A DNA stretch of 44,214 nucleotides. It comes from Treponema sp. GTDB taxonomy: Bacteria > Spirochaetota > Spirochaetia > Treponematales > Treponemataceae. How positions within the stretch are numbered: the first letter of the stretch is position 1; each line of letters begins with the position of its first letter. The stretch is taken from assembly GCA_017449265.1 (NCBI GenBank), contig JAFSJW010000019.1, positions 1 through 44,214 of the forward strand, read 5' to 3'. The notes under the pieces were generated by a model. That model was not told the origin of the DNA. It did no database searches and saw only the letters and a list, made by a program, of their open reading frames with translations. This document shows positions 15,983 through 25,574 of this stretch, one piece after another. A program made the position numbers and the translations under genes.

Positions 15983-17190
15983 GAGTGCTTTTTTTTGCCC
16001 CGGCTCCGAGCCTAAGGAATCCGAACATGGCTCCGTTCATTCTAAGGCGCATAACAGAGCTTCAGAAAAAGGGCGTTTATGTGGAAGTCCTCCAGTTCGG
16101 AAATCTCAGGAAACGAAAGTTGTCTTTTTCGGGACGGAAGGGAATTTCAAGGATAATTGAGAACATGATTCTGATTCCGCTCCATTTAGTGAAAAAGATT
16201 TTTTTCCCGGTGTTCGCATTCAAAATGCGGTACTCGCGGAACGGCACGAGCTACATATATTACAACCAGATTGATTATAAATCGCTGGAAGATTTTTACA
16301 AATGGTTCATGAAAAAGGGCTTTGACCTGATTCACGCTCATTTCATTTGGTATGCGGACATTCTTCCTGAGCTTAAAGAAAAATTCGGCATTCCTTATGT
16401 AGTCACCGCCCACGGAAGCGATGTGCATGACACAGAAAAACTAGAGTCCGATGTCAAAGAAAAATATGCAGAAATACTGAACAAAGCAAGCCATACCTTG
16501 TTCGTCTCCGATTATCTCAGGAAAACATGCGTTTCGTTCGGATTCAGCGGGGAGCATTGCTCCGTCGTTTTCAACGGATTTGACCCGAATCTTTTTTTTC
16601 CTTCCGAAAAGTTCGGCTCAGGAAAATTCCCTGTGCTCGGGTTCGTGGGGCATACAATCCGCGTGAAACGCCCTGAGATTCTTGCCGATGTGCTTTTTTC
16701 AGTGAAGAAAAGGTTTCCTGACGCAATCCTTTGCGTCGTGGGGTTTGCGGAAAATTCAAAAGATGATTTGACACCTGTGCTAAAAAAGCGGGCGGAGGAG
16801 CTTGGAGTGGCGGACGAAATCATTTTCGCCGGGCGCGTCCTTCCTGAGAATATACCCGGGTACATGAGGACATTCGATGTCCTCCTTTTCCCAAGCCGCA
16901 TGGAAGGACTGGGCTGCGTCGCGCTGGAAGCGCAGGCGTGCGGGGTGGGCGTGGTTGGCTCTGCGAACGGCGGAATACCTGAGGCTGTAGGCGAGAACGG
17001 AGCGGTAGTTCCTGAGTCGGAGAGTTTCACCGAGGATTTTTCGGCTGCCGTCATATCGTACCTTGAGAATCCGATTCCGAAAGAAATAGTGGCTGAGCGG
17101 GCAAAAAATTTCACATGGGAGAGCTGTGTCAAAAAAGAAATGCTCATATACGAAAAAGTCATTTCACACAAATGCGAAAATTCCGTATAA
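15979..17190 (+). CDS. GT4-family glycosyltransferase
   Basis: This 403-residue GT-B fold retaining transferase uses an activated nucleotide sugar. The N-terminal acceptor domain has APAPSLRNPNM and DLIHAHFIWYADIL near 113-126, followed by TAHGSDVHD. The C-terminal donor domain (GT1/GT4 Pfam group) has GFVGHTIRVKRPE near 217-229 and the E-x7-E donor motif in MEGLGCVALEA near 306-317. It is a cytoplasmic or membrane-peripheral step of glycan assembly. ATG 15979 overlaps the small upstream frame. The sugar specificity cannot be read from sequence. Confidence 0.9.
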   Translation: MRVLFFAPAPSLRNPNMAPFILRRITELQKKGVYVEVLQFGNLRKRKLSFSGRKGISRIIENMILIPLHLVKKIFFPVFAFKMRYSRNGTSYIYYNQIDYKSLEDFYKWFMKKGFDLIHAHFIWYADILPELKEKFGIPYVVTAHGSDVHDTEKLESDVKEKYAEILNKASHTLFVSDYLRKTCVSFGFSGEHCSVVFNGFDPNLFFPSEKFGSGKFPVLGFVGHTIRVKRPEILADVLFSVKKRFPDAILCVVGFAENSKDDLTPVLKKRAEELGVADEIIFAGRVLPENIPGYMRTFDVLLFPSRMEGLGCVALEAQACGVGVVGSANGGIPEAVGENGAVVPESESFTEDFSAAVISYLENPIPKEIVAERAKNFTWESCVKKEMLIYEKVISHKCENSV

Positions 17191-17199
17191 TCAATACTG

Positions 17200-18210
17200 A
17201 TGTACAATGTAATCTATGCTTGCAACGATGCTTATGCGAAACTTGCCGGAATCAGCATTATCTCTCTTCTGAAAAATAACCCGGACTCCATGTTCAGGGT
17301 TTTCCTTATGAGCGACAAAGTTTGCGCGGAGAATATCGGAAAGCTGAAATCAATAGAAAATGATTTTTCAAACTTGTCGGAGATTGTCTTTGTTGACAGC
17401 GAAGTTATCGTTTCTGACATAAAAAACTATGTCAAAGGCTATGACAATTCGACGGACGCACTCTCAGGAGGTGGGTACACTGCCTACACGCGCCTTTTCT
17501 TCGAGAAATTCGTTCCAGACGATGCGGAGAGAATCGTGTATATTGACTGCGATACTCTCGTTGCGGGCAACATCACGGAGCTTTTTTCCTTTGACATGGG
17601 CGGAAATCCTGTGGCGATGAGCTACGACTGCACGAACGCAAAGTACAAGCGCGTAATCAATATGCCGAACGACTCGCCTTATTTCAACTCTGGCGTTCTT
17701 GTCCTTGACACAAAGAAATGGAAGGAGGGCGAATGCCTTAGGCTGATTCTTGAGGAAATCCACAAGGGCGTTTCGTATCCGTTCGTTGACCAGGACTTTC
17801 TTAATATCTGCCTCCGCGGAAAAATCGCAAAATATTCTTTCAGATACAATTTCTGCTCGGCATTCTTCTTGTACAAGTCGGCAGGAGCCGTATCGTTCAT
17901 ATTCGGGCTGAAAAATTTCCTTCCGAATAAAGACGACTACAGGCTTTCGGCCAAAAATCCCGCGATTCTCCACTTCAACGGGAACACATTCACGCGCCCG
18001 TGGTTCAAAAACAGCGTCCACCCGATGAAAAAGCTGTACGACTCGTACTATTTCGCATCTCCTTGGAAAGACGAGGAGCAGAAAGATTTTAAAATGCCGT
18101 CGGTATACAAGCTGCAGTATATTCTTTGGAAATTTACGCCAAGATTTTTCTTTTATCTTGCCTCAAGGATATTGCAGGATATTTTCTTTAAGATTTATTA
18201 TAAAATCTGA
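17200..18210 (+). CDS. GT8-family glycosyltransferase
   Basis: This 336-residue GT-A retaining transferase of the LgtC/glycogenin group uses UDP-glucose or UDP-galactose in characterised relatives. The DxD motif is D116-C-D118 in YIDCDTLV. FNSGVLVLDTKKW (near 163), FVDQDFLN and the C-terminal ILHFNG give the rest of the family pattern. It starts 10 bases after the GT4 stop and lies in the same transcription unit. Confidence 0.92.
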   Translation: MYNVIYACNDAYAKLAGISIISLLKNNPDSMFRVFLMSDKVCAENIGKLKSIENDFSNLSEIVFVDSEVIVSDIKNYVKGYDNSTDALSGGGYTAYTRLFFEKFVPDDAERIVYIDCDTLVAGNITELFSFDMGGNPVAMSYDCTNAKYKRVINMPNDSPYFNSGVLVLDTKKWKEGECLRLILEEIHKGVSYPFVDQDFLNICLRGKIAKYSFRYNFCSAFFLYKSAGAVSFIFGLKNFLPNKDDYRLSAKNPAILHFNGNTFTRPWFKNSVHPMKKLYDSYYFASPWKDEEQKDFKMPSVYKLQYILWKFTPRFFFYLASRILQDIFFKIYYKI

Positions 18211-18230
18211 TTTTTTAAGGAACTATGAAC

Positions 18231-19271
18231 ATGACAACGCTCTCAATAGTAACGCCAACATACAACTCCATGCGCACGCTGGAACTTTACATGGACGCAA
18301 TCACGGCCCAGGACTATCCGCACGACGCAATCGAAATCGTTTTTGCGGACGGAGGCTCTTCGGACGGAACGCTTGAAAAAATCAGCGAGTACAAAAACGG
18401 ACTAAAAGGCTGCGATATAAAAATATCGGTTTTTGAGAACAAGCTCCGGACGGCGGAGGCCGGAAAAGCCGTTGGCGTAAGGAAAGCCGTAAACGAAGTC
18501 GTGTGCCTCCTTGACAGCGACAATATAATCCCTGACGCGCTCTGGATTTCCCGCATGATGAAGCCGTTCGACGAAGAAAAAATTATCGCCTCAGAGCCGA
18601 TTGAGTACACCTGGAGAAAGGAAGACAGCGTGATAAACCGCTACTGCGCCCTTATCGGCATGAACGACCCGCTTTGCATGTTCACGGGGAACTATGACAG
18701 AAAGTGCCTTGTCACCAACAAGTGGACGGAGGTTGAGCGCGAGGAGGAGGACAGGGGCGGCTACATATCTATAAAATTCAACCCCAGGATGATTCCTACA
18801 ATCGGGGCGAACGGATTTTTCATGCGGAGGCGTGAGCTGTGCGAGAACTTTGAGGGAGACTATCTTTTTGATATTGATGTTCTCTGGGAGCTTTTGCAGA
18901 AGGACAGTGAAATCAGGATGGCGAAAGTCAAGACAGGAATCGTGCATTTGTTCTGCCCTGACACAAAAACATTCTGCCGTAAGCAGAACAGGCGGATTAT
19001 GGATTTCTTGTATTTTTCCGGGGCGAAAGGACGCAAATACCCGTGGAGCCGCGTTGGAAAAGGAAAAATCATTCTGTTCGCCTTGTGCTGCATCACCGTC
19101 ATTCCGCTTGTAGTGCAGTCGATAATCGGATTCTCGCGCAAGCACGATGCTAAGGCATGGGCGTTCCATTTTCCCGCCTGCTGGATTACGCTCTGGGTTT
19201 ACGGCTGGGGAACAGTAAAAAGCATATTCGTCAAGGCAAAAATCGCCGACAGGACGAACTGGAAACAGTAA
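18231..19271 (+). CDS. GT2-family glycosyltransferase with C-terminal membrane segments
   Basis: This ~346-residue inverting GT-A transferase begins with LSIVTPTYNSMRTL, has VFADGGSSDGT and the acidic metal-binding LLDSDN near residues 93-98. Two hydrophobic stretches lie at the C-terminus (around 280-330), so the enzyme is probably membrane-anchored. ATG 18231 is preferred to the in-frame ATG at 18225 because AAGGA (18217-18221) is nine bases from the former but only three from the latter. The acceptor is unknown. Confidence 0.88.
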   Translation: MTTLSIVTPTYNSMRTLELYMDAITAQDYPHDAIEIVFADGGSSDGTLEKISEYKNGLKGCDIKISVFENKLRTAEAGKAVGVRKAVNEVVCLLDSDNIIPDALWISRMMKPFDEEKIIASEPIEYTWRKEDSVINRYCALIGMNDPLCMFTGNYDRKCLVTNKWTEVEREEEDRGGYISIKFNPRMIPTIGANGFFMRRRELCENFEGDYLFDIDVLWELLQKDSEIRMAKVKTGIVHLFCPDTKTFCRKQNRRIMDFLYFSGAKGRKYPWSRVGKGKIILFALCCITVIPLVVQSIIGFSRKHDAKAWAFHFPACWITLWVYGWGTVKSIFVKAKIADRTNWKQ

Positions 19272-19280
19272 GGGGGCAAC

Positions 19281-20378
19281 ATGGGCGAAACCTCACTAGA
19301 AAGACAGTCGAACTTTGAGCTTATGCGAATTTTCGCAATGTTCCTTATTATCGGCTGCCATTTTGTATGCAACATTTATCCTGTGCAAACTCAGGTATTC
19401 CTGAACGATGTCGTAATCGCGCTGTATTTCCCGGGCGGACAGGTGGGCGTGGCCCTTTTCTTCATTCTGACAGGATTCTTCGGAGAGTCAAGCGTTCCTA
19501 AGCCCCGCAAAATAGCAAAAATCGTCGCGGAGCTTTTTTTCTACGCATGGCTTTCGCTAATCATCTACGCGCTCGCAAAATATTTCTCGTTCTATGATTT
19601 TCCGCGGCTCTCACGAAAAGAGCTTACAGAATGCCTTGTGGACGCAATAATCCCGTACTCAAGCGGAACATGGTGGTTTCTTACGGCATACATACCGCTC
19701 ATAATCGTAAAGGACAAAATAAACATCCTTTTGAACAAGCTGAACACGCATGGATTTCTCATTCTTCTTTTTGCTTTGTGGTTTTTCTGGTACTCAGTTG
19801 CGAACGGCTACAAGGGAATCCTCTCGTACTTCGCATTTGAAAAGGCTGTTTTCTTCTATACTATGGGTTTTTTTGTCAGGAAAAAAATAGAGCCGGGAAA
19901 TGCCTTTTTTCTGAAAAAGCCCGTGAGCCTTTTTTTAGGCCTTTTATTTTATCTGGCTGCCTCCTATTTTCAAATTCTGTACACATCAAGCTATGTGTTT
20001 CCTTTCCCCAGAATTTTTTTGTATGCGGCTCAGGGGGCGGTGTGCGTTCCTTTCTCCGCTTTTTTTCTCTTTCTGTTCTTCGCCCGCCTGAATGTCGGAA
20101 ACAGCAGAATCATAAACAAAATTGCATCCACAATGCTCGGCGCGTACATTTTCCACCGCTCAAACATAATGATTAATCTTTTTTTTATGAAAATATTCTG
20201 CGGCACGGAGCTTTACGCGAAAAGCCACTTTTTTCTGACGCTTACGGTAAGCATCCTGGCAGTCCTTTCGATTTGTTCTGCTGTCGATTTTGCCCGGGCA
20301 AAGATTGTTGAGCCTTTAGTGATGAGAATGTTCTCCGCTTTTGCCGAAAAAGCAAAAAAAACATTGTCAAATCAATAA
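19281..20378 (+). CDS. Acyltransferase-3 family membrane protein
   Basis: This 365-residue polytopic protein starts with the family signature RQSNFELMRIFAMFLIIGCH, which includes the histidine used in acyl transfer, followed by GVALFFILTGFF and about ten hydrophobic segments. Members O-acetylate or otherwise acylate surface glycans from a cytoplasmic acyl donor. GGGGG lies just upstream of ATG 19281. It sits between two GT2 genes, consistent with decoration of the exported glycan. Confidence 0.88.
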   Translation: MGETSLERQSNFELMRIFAMFLIIGCHFVCNIYPVQTQVFLNDVVIALYFPGGQVGVALFFILTGFFGESSVPKPRKIAKIVAELFFYAWLSLIIYALAKYFSFYDFPRLSRKELTECLVDAIIPYSSGTWWFLTAYIPLIIVKDKINILLNKLNTHGFLILLFALWFFWYSVANGYKGILSYFAFEKAVFFYTMGFFVRKKIEPGNAFFLKKPVSLFLGLLFYLAASYFQILYTSSYVFPFPRIFLYAAQGAVCVPFSAFFLFLFFARLNVGNSRIINKIASTMLGAYIFHRSNIMINLFFMKIFCGTELYAKSHFFLTLTVSILAVLSICSAVDFARAKIVEPLVMRMFSAFAEKAKKTLSNQ

Positions 20379-20434
20379 GCCAGTCAAATCATGTTGTGGA
20401 AAATCATGCGGAAAACTGCTATCATTTTTAGTCT

Positions 20435-21409
20435 ATGAAAGTGAAGTTTACAGTCGTCATTCCCGTAAGGGCGATAAATGATTTTATCATGGAGGCTTTT
20501 CCGCACCTGACCTCAATCGATTATCCTGATTACGAGGTTCTGATTTTTCCCGATGAGCTTCCGGAAAAGCCAGTTCTGGACAGCTTGTCACACCCGAAAG
20601 TGAGAATAATCGCAAGCGGAAAGACCGGACCTGCACAAAAGCGCGATATGGCAATGAAATTCGGAACTGGGAATGTTTTTGCTTTTATAGATGATGATGC
20701 TTTCCCTAGGGCGGACTGGCTCAAAAATGCGGCCGGCTGGTTCGATGACGAAAATATAGGAGCTGTCGGAGGACCTGCCGTAACGCCAGAGAATGTGGGC
20801 GTTTTTGAGCGGGCAGGCGGGTTCGTTCTTTCGTCCGTCCTTTGCAGCGGAAAGTATGTACGCCGATATGTTCCGAAAAAGCTCTGCGATGACGATGACA
20901 TTCCTTCCGTAAACCTTATTGTACGCCGCTCGGTCTTTGAGAGCGTGAACGGATTCGATTCTAATTTCTATCCCGGAGAGGACACGAAGCTTTGTCTTGA
21001 CATAACGCAAAAAGCCGGAAAACGGATTGTCTATGACCCTGAGATTCTTGTCTTTCATCACAGAAGGCCCGTGTTCAGAAAACACCTGAGGCAGATTTCA
21101 AATTACGCTCGCCACAGGGGATTTTTTATGAAGAAGCTGCCAAAAACATCGCTCCGTCCGGCGTACCTGATGCCTCTCTTATTTCTTTTGGGAATCATCC
21201 TGGGACCTTTTGTGAGTCACTTTTTCCCGGTCTGCTGGTACATCTACGCGTCCGTCCTGGGACTGTACGCGCTTTTGGATTTTGCCACCACATTCAGCGC
21301 AAGGTATGTCGCAAGCAGCGTCCTTGCGTTCATCGCGCTTTTTCTTACGCACATAACTTATGGAATGTTCACTGTAGTCGGTCTTTTTCAAAAAAAACTG
21401 ACACGATAA
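20435..21409 (+). CDS. GT2-family glycosyltransferase with C-terminal membrane tail
   Basis: This 324-residue GT-A transferase has the start FTVVIPVRAINDFI, KTGPAQKRDMAM, the acidic triplet D86-D-D88 in FIDDDAFP, GGPAVTP, and the catalytic-base-type ED in YPGEDTKL near 180. From about residue 245, three hydrophobic segments form a membrane tail. This architecture is common in lipid-linked glycan assembly. ATG 20435 follows a ~56-base gap with no clear ribosome binding site. Confidence 0.88.
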   Translation: MKVKFTVVIPVRAINDFIMEAFPHLTSIDYPDYEVLIFPDELPEKPVLDSLSHPKVRIIASGKTGPAQKRDMAMKFGTGNVFAFIDDDAFPRADWLKNAAGWFDDENIGAVGGPAVTPENVGVFERAGGFVLSSVLCSGKYVRRYVPKKLCDDDDIPSVNLIVRRSVFESVNGFDSNFYPGEDTKLCLDITQKAGKRIVYDPEILVFHHRRPVFRKHLRQISNYARHRGFFMKKLPKTSLRPAYLMPLLFLLGIILGPFVSHFFPVCWYIYASVLGLYALLDFATTFSARYVASSVLAFIALFLTHITYGMFTVVGLFQKKLTR

Positions 21410-21439
21410 GGGCAGCTCTAAAAAATGGAGGAAACAAAA

Positions 21440-22921
21440 ATGAAAGTCGCAATATCTTATCCGCCGCTCGAATCAGAAAAAGGAATCCCGCTATTGGGAC
21501 AGAACAGACAGTTCCAGTGGTTCAACAACCCCACTTACATCTATCCTATGGTCCCGGCATCAGCCGCTACGCTCCTCAAGTCGAAAGGCTTCGATGTCGT
21601 TTGGAACGATGCTATTGCCGAGGAATGGACTTACGCAAAGTACATTGATTTTTACAAGGACTCGGACTTTGATGTAGTTATGATTGAAACAAAAGCCCCT
21701 GTCGTCAAAATGCACTGGGAAATCATCAGGGAGCTTAAAAAAATCAAGCCTGAAACGCTCATAGTCCTTGTGGGCGACCATGTGACGGCTTTTCCGGAGG
21801 AGAGCATGGAGAATTGCCCCGTAGATTTTATACTTACGGGCGGAAATTATGATTTTCTTCTTGCGAATCTGTGCGAAAATCTTCGGAAAAACGGCGGAGG
21901 CACATACGGGAAGGTGGATGCGTCCGCGCTTGAGCCTGGCATTTTTTTCCGCGAGGACAACAAAATCAGGACGACAGGAAAATTCATTCTGAACCAGAAC
22001 TTGGACGAGCTTCCGATGATTGACAGGGAGCTTACGAACTGGAAGCTGTACAGCGAGAAGAACGGAAACTACTCAAAGCTTCCCGGCACATACACTATGG
22101 CGGCTCGCGACTGCTGGCACCACAAATGCACATTCTGCAGCTGGACTACGATTTATCCTGCATACCGCGTGCGCTCACCCGAAAAAGTTCTTGATGAAAT
22201 CGGCGTCCTCATCGAAAAGTACGGAGTGAAAGAAATCATGGACGACTCGGGGGCGTTCCCAATCGGGGAATGGCTTCACACATTCTGCAAAGGTATGATT
22301 GAGCGCGGCTACAACAAGAAAGTCATCATGGACTGCAATATGCGATTCTGTGCCTTGTCTTTCGATGAATACAAGATGATGAAGCAGGCTGGCTTCAGGT
22401 TCGTCCTGTTCGGACTTGAGAGCGCGAATCAGGCTACGCTCGACAGAATCTGCAAGGCAGAGAAAATCGAGGACATGGTGCAAAGCTGCAAGATGGCAAA
22501 AAAAGCCGGCCTTTCCCCGCACATAACGCTCATGTTCGGTTATCCGTGGGAGGACGAGGAGCAAGTTCAGAATACGGTATGTCTTGGAAGAAAAATCCTG
22601 AAAAAAGGCTGGGCGCACACGCTTCAGGGAACGGTTCTCATTCCTTATCCTGGAACTCCGCTTTACAAGGAGTGCAAGGAGAACGGCTGGCTTCTTACGG
22701 AGAACTACGAGGATTTTGACCAGCGGATGCCTGTAATGAAAACCCCGATGGGAAGCGAGAAGATAAAGGAGGCGGTTCAGTCCGTATACAAAGTTGCTTT
22801 CAGTCCTGAATTCATCGTAAGACGAATTCTTGGAATCAGAAGTTTTGCCGATGTTAAGTTCTTGTTCCGCGCGGCAGGAAAAGTGCTCGGGCACTTGACC
22901 GACTTTGGGAAAGGAAAATGA
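21440..22921 (+). CDS. B12-binding-type radical SAM enzyme with CX4CX2C cluster motif
   Basis: This ~493-residue protein has an N-terminal cobalamin-binding-like Rossmann domain (AASAATLLKSKGFDVVWNDA; VLVGDHVTAFPEE), then a radical SAM core. The cluster ligands are C225, C230 and C233 in RDCWHHKCTFCSW, which is CX4CX2C rather than the textbook CX3CX2C. FGLESANQATLDR and LMFGYPWEDEEQV are typical downstream motifs. Such enzymes perform difficult methylations or rearrangements, so it may modify a sugar or lipid carrier of the locus, but the substrate is unknown. ATG 21440 has GGAGG eight bases upstream; the ATG at 21425 does not. The stop overlaps the next start (ATGA). Confidence 0.88.
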   Translation: MKVAISYPPLESEKGIPLLGQNRQFQWFNNPTYIYPMVPASAATLLKSKGFDVVWNDAIAEEWTYAKYIDFYKDSDFDVVMIETKAPVVKMHWEIIRELKKIKPETLIVLVGDHVTAFPEESMENCPVDFILTGGNYDFLLANLCENLRKNGGGTYGKVDASALEPGIFFREDNKIRTTGKFILNQNLDELPMIDRELTNWKLYSEKNGNYSKLPGTYTMAARDCWHHKCTFCSWTTIYPAYRVRSPEKVLDEIGVLIEKYGVKEIMDDSGAFPIGEWLHTFCKGMIERGYNKKVIMDCNMRFCALSFDEYKMMKQAGFRFVLFGLESANQATLDRICKAEKIEDMVQSCKMAKKAGLSPHITLMFGYPWEDEEQVQNTVCLGRKILKKGWAHTLQGTVLIPYPGTPLYKECKENGWLLTENYEDFDQRMPVMKTPMGSEKIKEAVQSVYKVAFSPEFIVRRILGIRSFADVKFLFRAAGKVLGHLTDFGKGK

Positions 22922-24639
22922 CGGGCATGGGCTTTTTTCAAAAAATCTTCGGGTCAGAAAAAATAAAATCACGCTGCCTTGCCGTATTCTCACTCTCGCT
23001 CCTTGCGCTCGCCCTTGTCCCGCTTCTTGTTCTGGCGGTTTACAACCACCCTGTTTGCTGGGACGACTTCAAGGCGTTCGCGGAGCTTCTGAAATCCCCT
23101 GCCAAGATTTCATTCGGGCAGCGGTTCAGCTCGCAGTTCAACAATGCGTTTTTCTATCCGTCAATGGAGAATTTTTCTTTCGGCACTATGATGAAAATCC
23201 TTGTCAATCACAGGATTTTTTCTTACATATACATAATCCTTTTCGTCGCATCATTCTTTTTCCTGATGCGCGAGCTTAACAGGAATATAATCAAAGCTCC
23301 GAAAAATATTTTCCTTGGAATTTTCTCAGCCTCCCTTTTCCTTCTCCTGAATTTCACGAACCTTTCGTCAACGCTTTTCTACTGCCACCCGGCAACAAGC
23401 GGCTACACGGGAGGCGTTGTGTTCTCGTTCCTTTTTCTGGGGCTTCTTATAAGAGTGCATTTTTCAAAGGGCGGAAAAGAAAAAATCATTTCCACGGTTC
23501 TTCTTTTTGTCACAACATTTATTTTGTCAGGATTCATAGAGATTTTTGTTCTTTTCGCAGGTTTCATATCATTCTATGCGTTCTTGTTCATAAAAAGGTC
23601 GGAGAGCGGAAAAAGGAACCCAGTGTTTTTTTTCGTTTTCATGTTCTCGCTCTTGATTTTCGTATCATTTTTTGCGGTGAACAAAGGCATGATTTCTGCA
23701 AAGTACAGTCAGAAAAAATCAGTAGCGGCGAAAACGGAACTTTTTTTTCATGGAATGACGCATTCCAGAATGGCGCATTCCAGATGGAAAATCCAGAGCA
23801 TGACCGTGCGCGCAATACTTGCTTCTGCTCAGAAATCTTCCCAGCCAGCCCTTGCTACAGCAAAAAAACATGAATCGGATATGGCAATATTAATTGGCAA
23901 CCTTATTCCGTGGAGCAAATACAACTTCAAGTTCTTGAAGCAGGAAATCAAGAAGGTTCTTTCATTTCATAATCTTCCGATTTTGATTTTTATTTTTTAT
24001 CTTCTCGAAAAAACCGAGCTCAGAAAATCATCGTACACGGCAAAAAAACTTATATGCCTTGCCGCCCTTTATCCTGTTATCCTCTTGATGTCGCTGTCAG
24101 GCTGCTACAGCGGTCTTTGCTGGTTCACGCTCTATGTTACGGTGCGGAATGTTTTCGACATAATTTTCATTATGATTACGGTCTTGTTCTTGTATTCCTG
24201 TCTGAAATTTACGCAAAGATTCGTTTCCGCAACTTTCAGGCTGGAATTGATTCCGTGCAGCTTTGATTTTACCAAACTGGCTTGTTTTTTTGTTCTTGCC
24301 GCAAGCATTTTTTTCACTTCGCTCGTGTCAGACAAATATCTTGTGGGGGCTGCATGGAACGATGTTCTTTCCGGGGCTGCAAAAAAATATGACCGGATTC
24401 AGATTGAAAATTACAAGACGATTCTTGAATCGAAAGAGGAAAATGTTACTGTAAAATACCCGGGCTTTCCGAAAGCCCTTGTCAATTTTCAGGGAAATTA
24501 CATTTTGTTTGACCCTGAAAGCAGAACGCTTTTTGCGTCAAAGGATGTGGTTAGTTTTTTCGGAAAAAGGGAAATAATCTACGAATACGAGGACTTCCCG
24601 TCTGAGACCGATTTGTACACACGAGGAAAAAGATACTGA
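22918..24639 (+). CDS. Polytopic membrane protein, DUF6056/GT-C-like
   Basis: This 573-residue protein has about eleven hydrophobic segments. After the first segment comes NHPVCWDDF (W48-D49-D50), which resembles the acidic first-loop motif of GT-C transferases and of DUF6056 proteins. A second loop carries YCHPATSGYTGG. The C-terminal ~90 residues are a soluble domain. It may add a sugar from a polyprenyl-phosphate donor outside the membrane. The start overlaps the radical SAM stop by four bases, and its stop overlaps the next start by one. I assign only a putative role. Confidence 0.6.
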   Translation: MTGMGFFQKIFGSEKIKSRCLAVFSLSLLALALVPLLVLAVYNHPVCWDDFKAFAELLKSPAKISFGQRFSSQFNNAFFYPSMENFSFGTMMKILVNHRIFSYIYIILFVASFFFLMRELNRNIIKAPKNIFLGIFSASLFLLLNFTNLSSTLFYCHPATSGYTGGVVFSFLFLGLLIRVHFSKGGKEKIISTVLLFVTTFILSGFIEIFVLFAGFISFYAFLFIKRSESGKRNPVFFFVFMFSLLIFVSFFAVNKGMISAKYSQKKSVAAKTELFFHGMTHSRMAHSRWKIQSMTVRAILASAQKSSQPALATAKKHESDMAILIGNLIPWSKYNFKFLKQEIKKVLSFHNLPILIFIFYLLEKTELRKSSYTAKKLICLAALYPVILLMSLSGCYSGLCWFTLYVTVRNVFDIIFIMITVLFLYSCLKFTQRFVSATFRLELIPCSFDFTKLACFFVLAASIFFTSLVSDKYLVGAAWNDVLSGAAKKYDRIQIENYKTILESKEENVTVKYPGFPKALVNFQGNYILFDPESRTLFASKDVVSFFGKREIIYEYEDFPSETDLYTRGKRY

Positions 24640-25574
24640 TGAAGAACGCTCCCATAATTCTTTTCATATACAACAGGCCCGAACATACGAAAAAAACGCT
24701 TGAGGCATTGTCGGAAAACACGCTTTCCAAGGAGTCGGAGCTTTTCATATTCGCCGACGGTCCCAAAGAGAACGCCAGCCCTGAGCAGATTTCCAAGATA
24801 GAAAAAACCAGAAGCATAGCGAAATCGCAGAAATGGTGCGGCAAAGTCACTGTTTTTGAGAGCAAGGTGAACAAGGGGCTTGCAGCCTCTATTACGGAAG
24901 GTGTGACGAAAATCATAAACGAGGCGGGAGAGGCTATTGTCCTTGAAGACGACATCGTGACGGGAAAGTATTTCCTTGAGTTTATGAACGAGGCTCTTGA
25001 AAAATACAGGGACGAGAAAAAAGTCTGGCACATCACGGCATGGCGCGTTCCCGTAAGGGCAAGAAAGGACGCGGCTTTTTTCTACCCGAACATGGACTGC
25101 TGGAGCTGGGCTACATGGAAAGACAGGTGGCAGCACTACGAGAAGAACCCGGAGAAGCTGAAAAAGACATTCACGCCTGATATGATAAAAAGATTCAACA
25201 TGGACGGAACGGAAGGCGGAAACTGGTGGCAGGTTGAGGAGAATATCGCAGGCCGGCTGAACACATGGGCTATTTTCTGGCTTGCGACAATTTTTCTGAA
25301 CAAGGGGCTTTGCCTTGCGCCTGCAAAATCTCTCGTTCGGAATATTGGCATGGATAATTCTGGCGTTCATTGCGGCGAAGAGGCAATGCAGACAATAAAA
25401 GGCTCTATTGATTTGCGCATAAGGAAATTTCCTGAGATTATTGAAACCGATGAGTACGAATATGAAAAAATCAAGGAATTCAAGCGTATTCTGAACGGAT
25501 GCATAAGAACGCCCGCAAAGACAAGAATCAAGCGCGAAATAAAGCATCTGCTCAAAAAATGGGGACTAAAATGA
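24639..25574 (+). CDS. GT-A fold glycosyltransferase (GT2/GNT-I-like)
   Basis: The 311-residue protein begins with ILFIYNRPEHTKKTLEAL, has IFADGPKENA, and the acidic VLEDDIV near residues 102-108, a pattern shared with N-acetylglucosaminyltransferase-I-like GT-A proteins and related bacterial transferases. WSWATWKDRW near 152-161 is characteristic of the bacterial group. It begins on the last base of the preceding stop (TGATG) and ends overlapping the next start (ATGA), so the three genes are translationally linked. The sugar is unknown. Confidence 0.8.
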   Translation: MKNAPIILFIYNRPEHTKKTLEALSENTLSKESELFIFADGPKENASPEQISKIEKTRSIAKSQKWCGKVTVFESKVNKGLAASITEGVTKIINEAGEAIVLEDDIVTGKYFLEFMNEALEKYRDEKKVWHITAWRVPVRARKDAAFFYPNMDCWSWATWKDRWQHYEKNPEKLKKTFTPDMIKRFNMDGTEGGNWWQVEENIAGRLNTWAIFWLATIFLNKGLCLAPAKSLVRNIGMDNSGVHCGEEAMQTIKGSIDLRIRKFPEIIETDEYEYEKIKEFKRILNGCIRTPAKTRIKREIKHLLKKWGLK

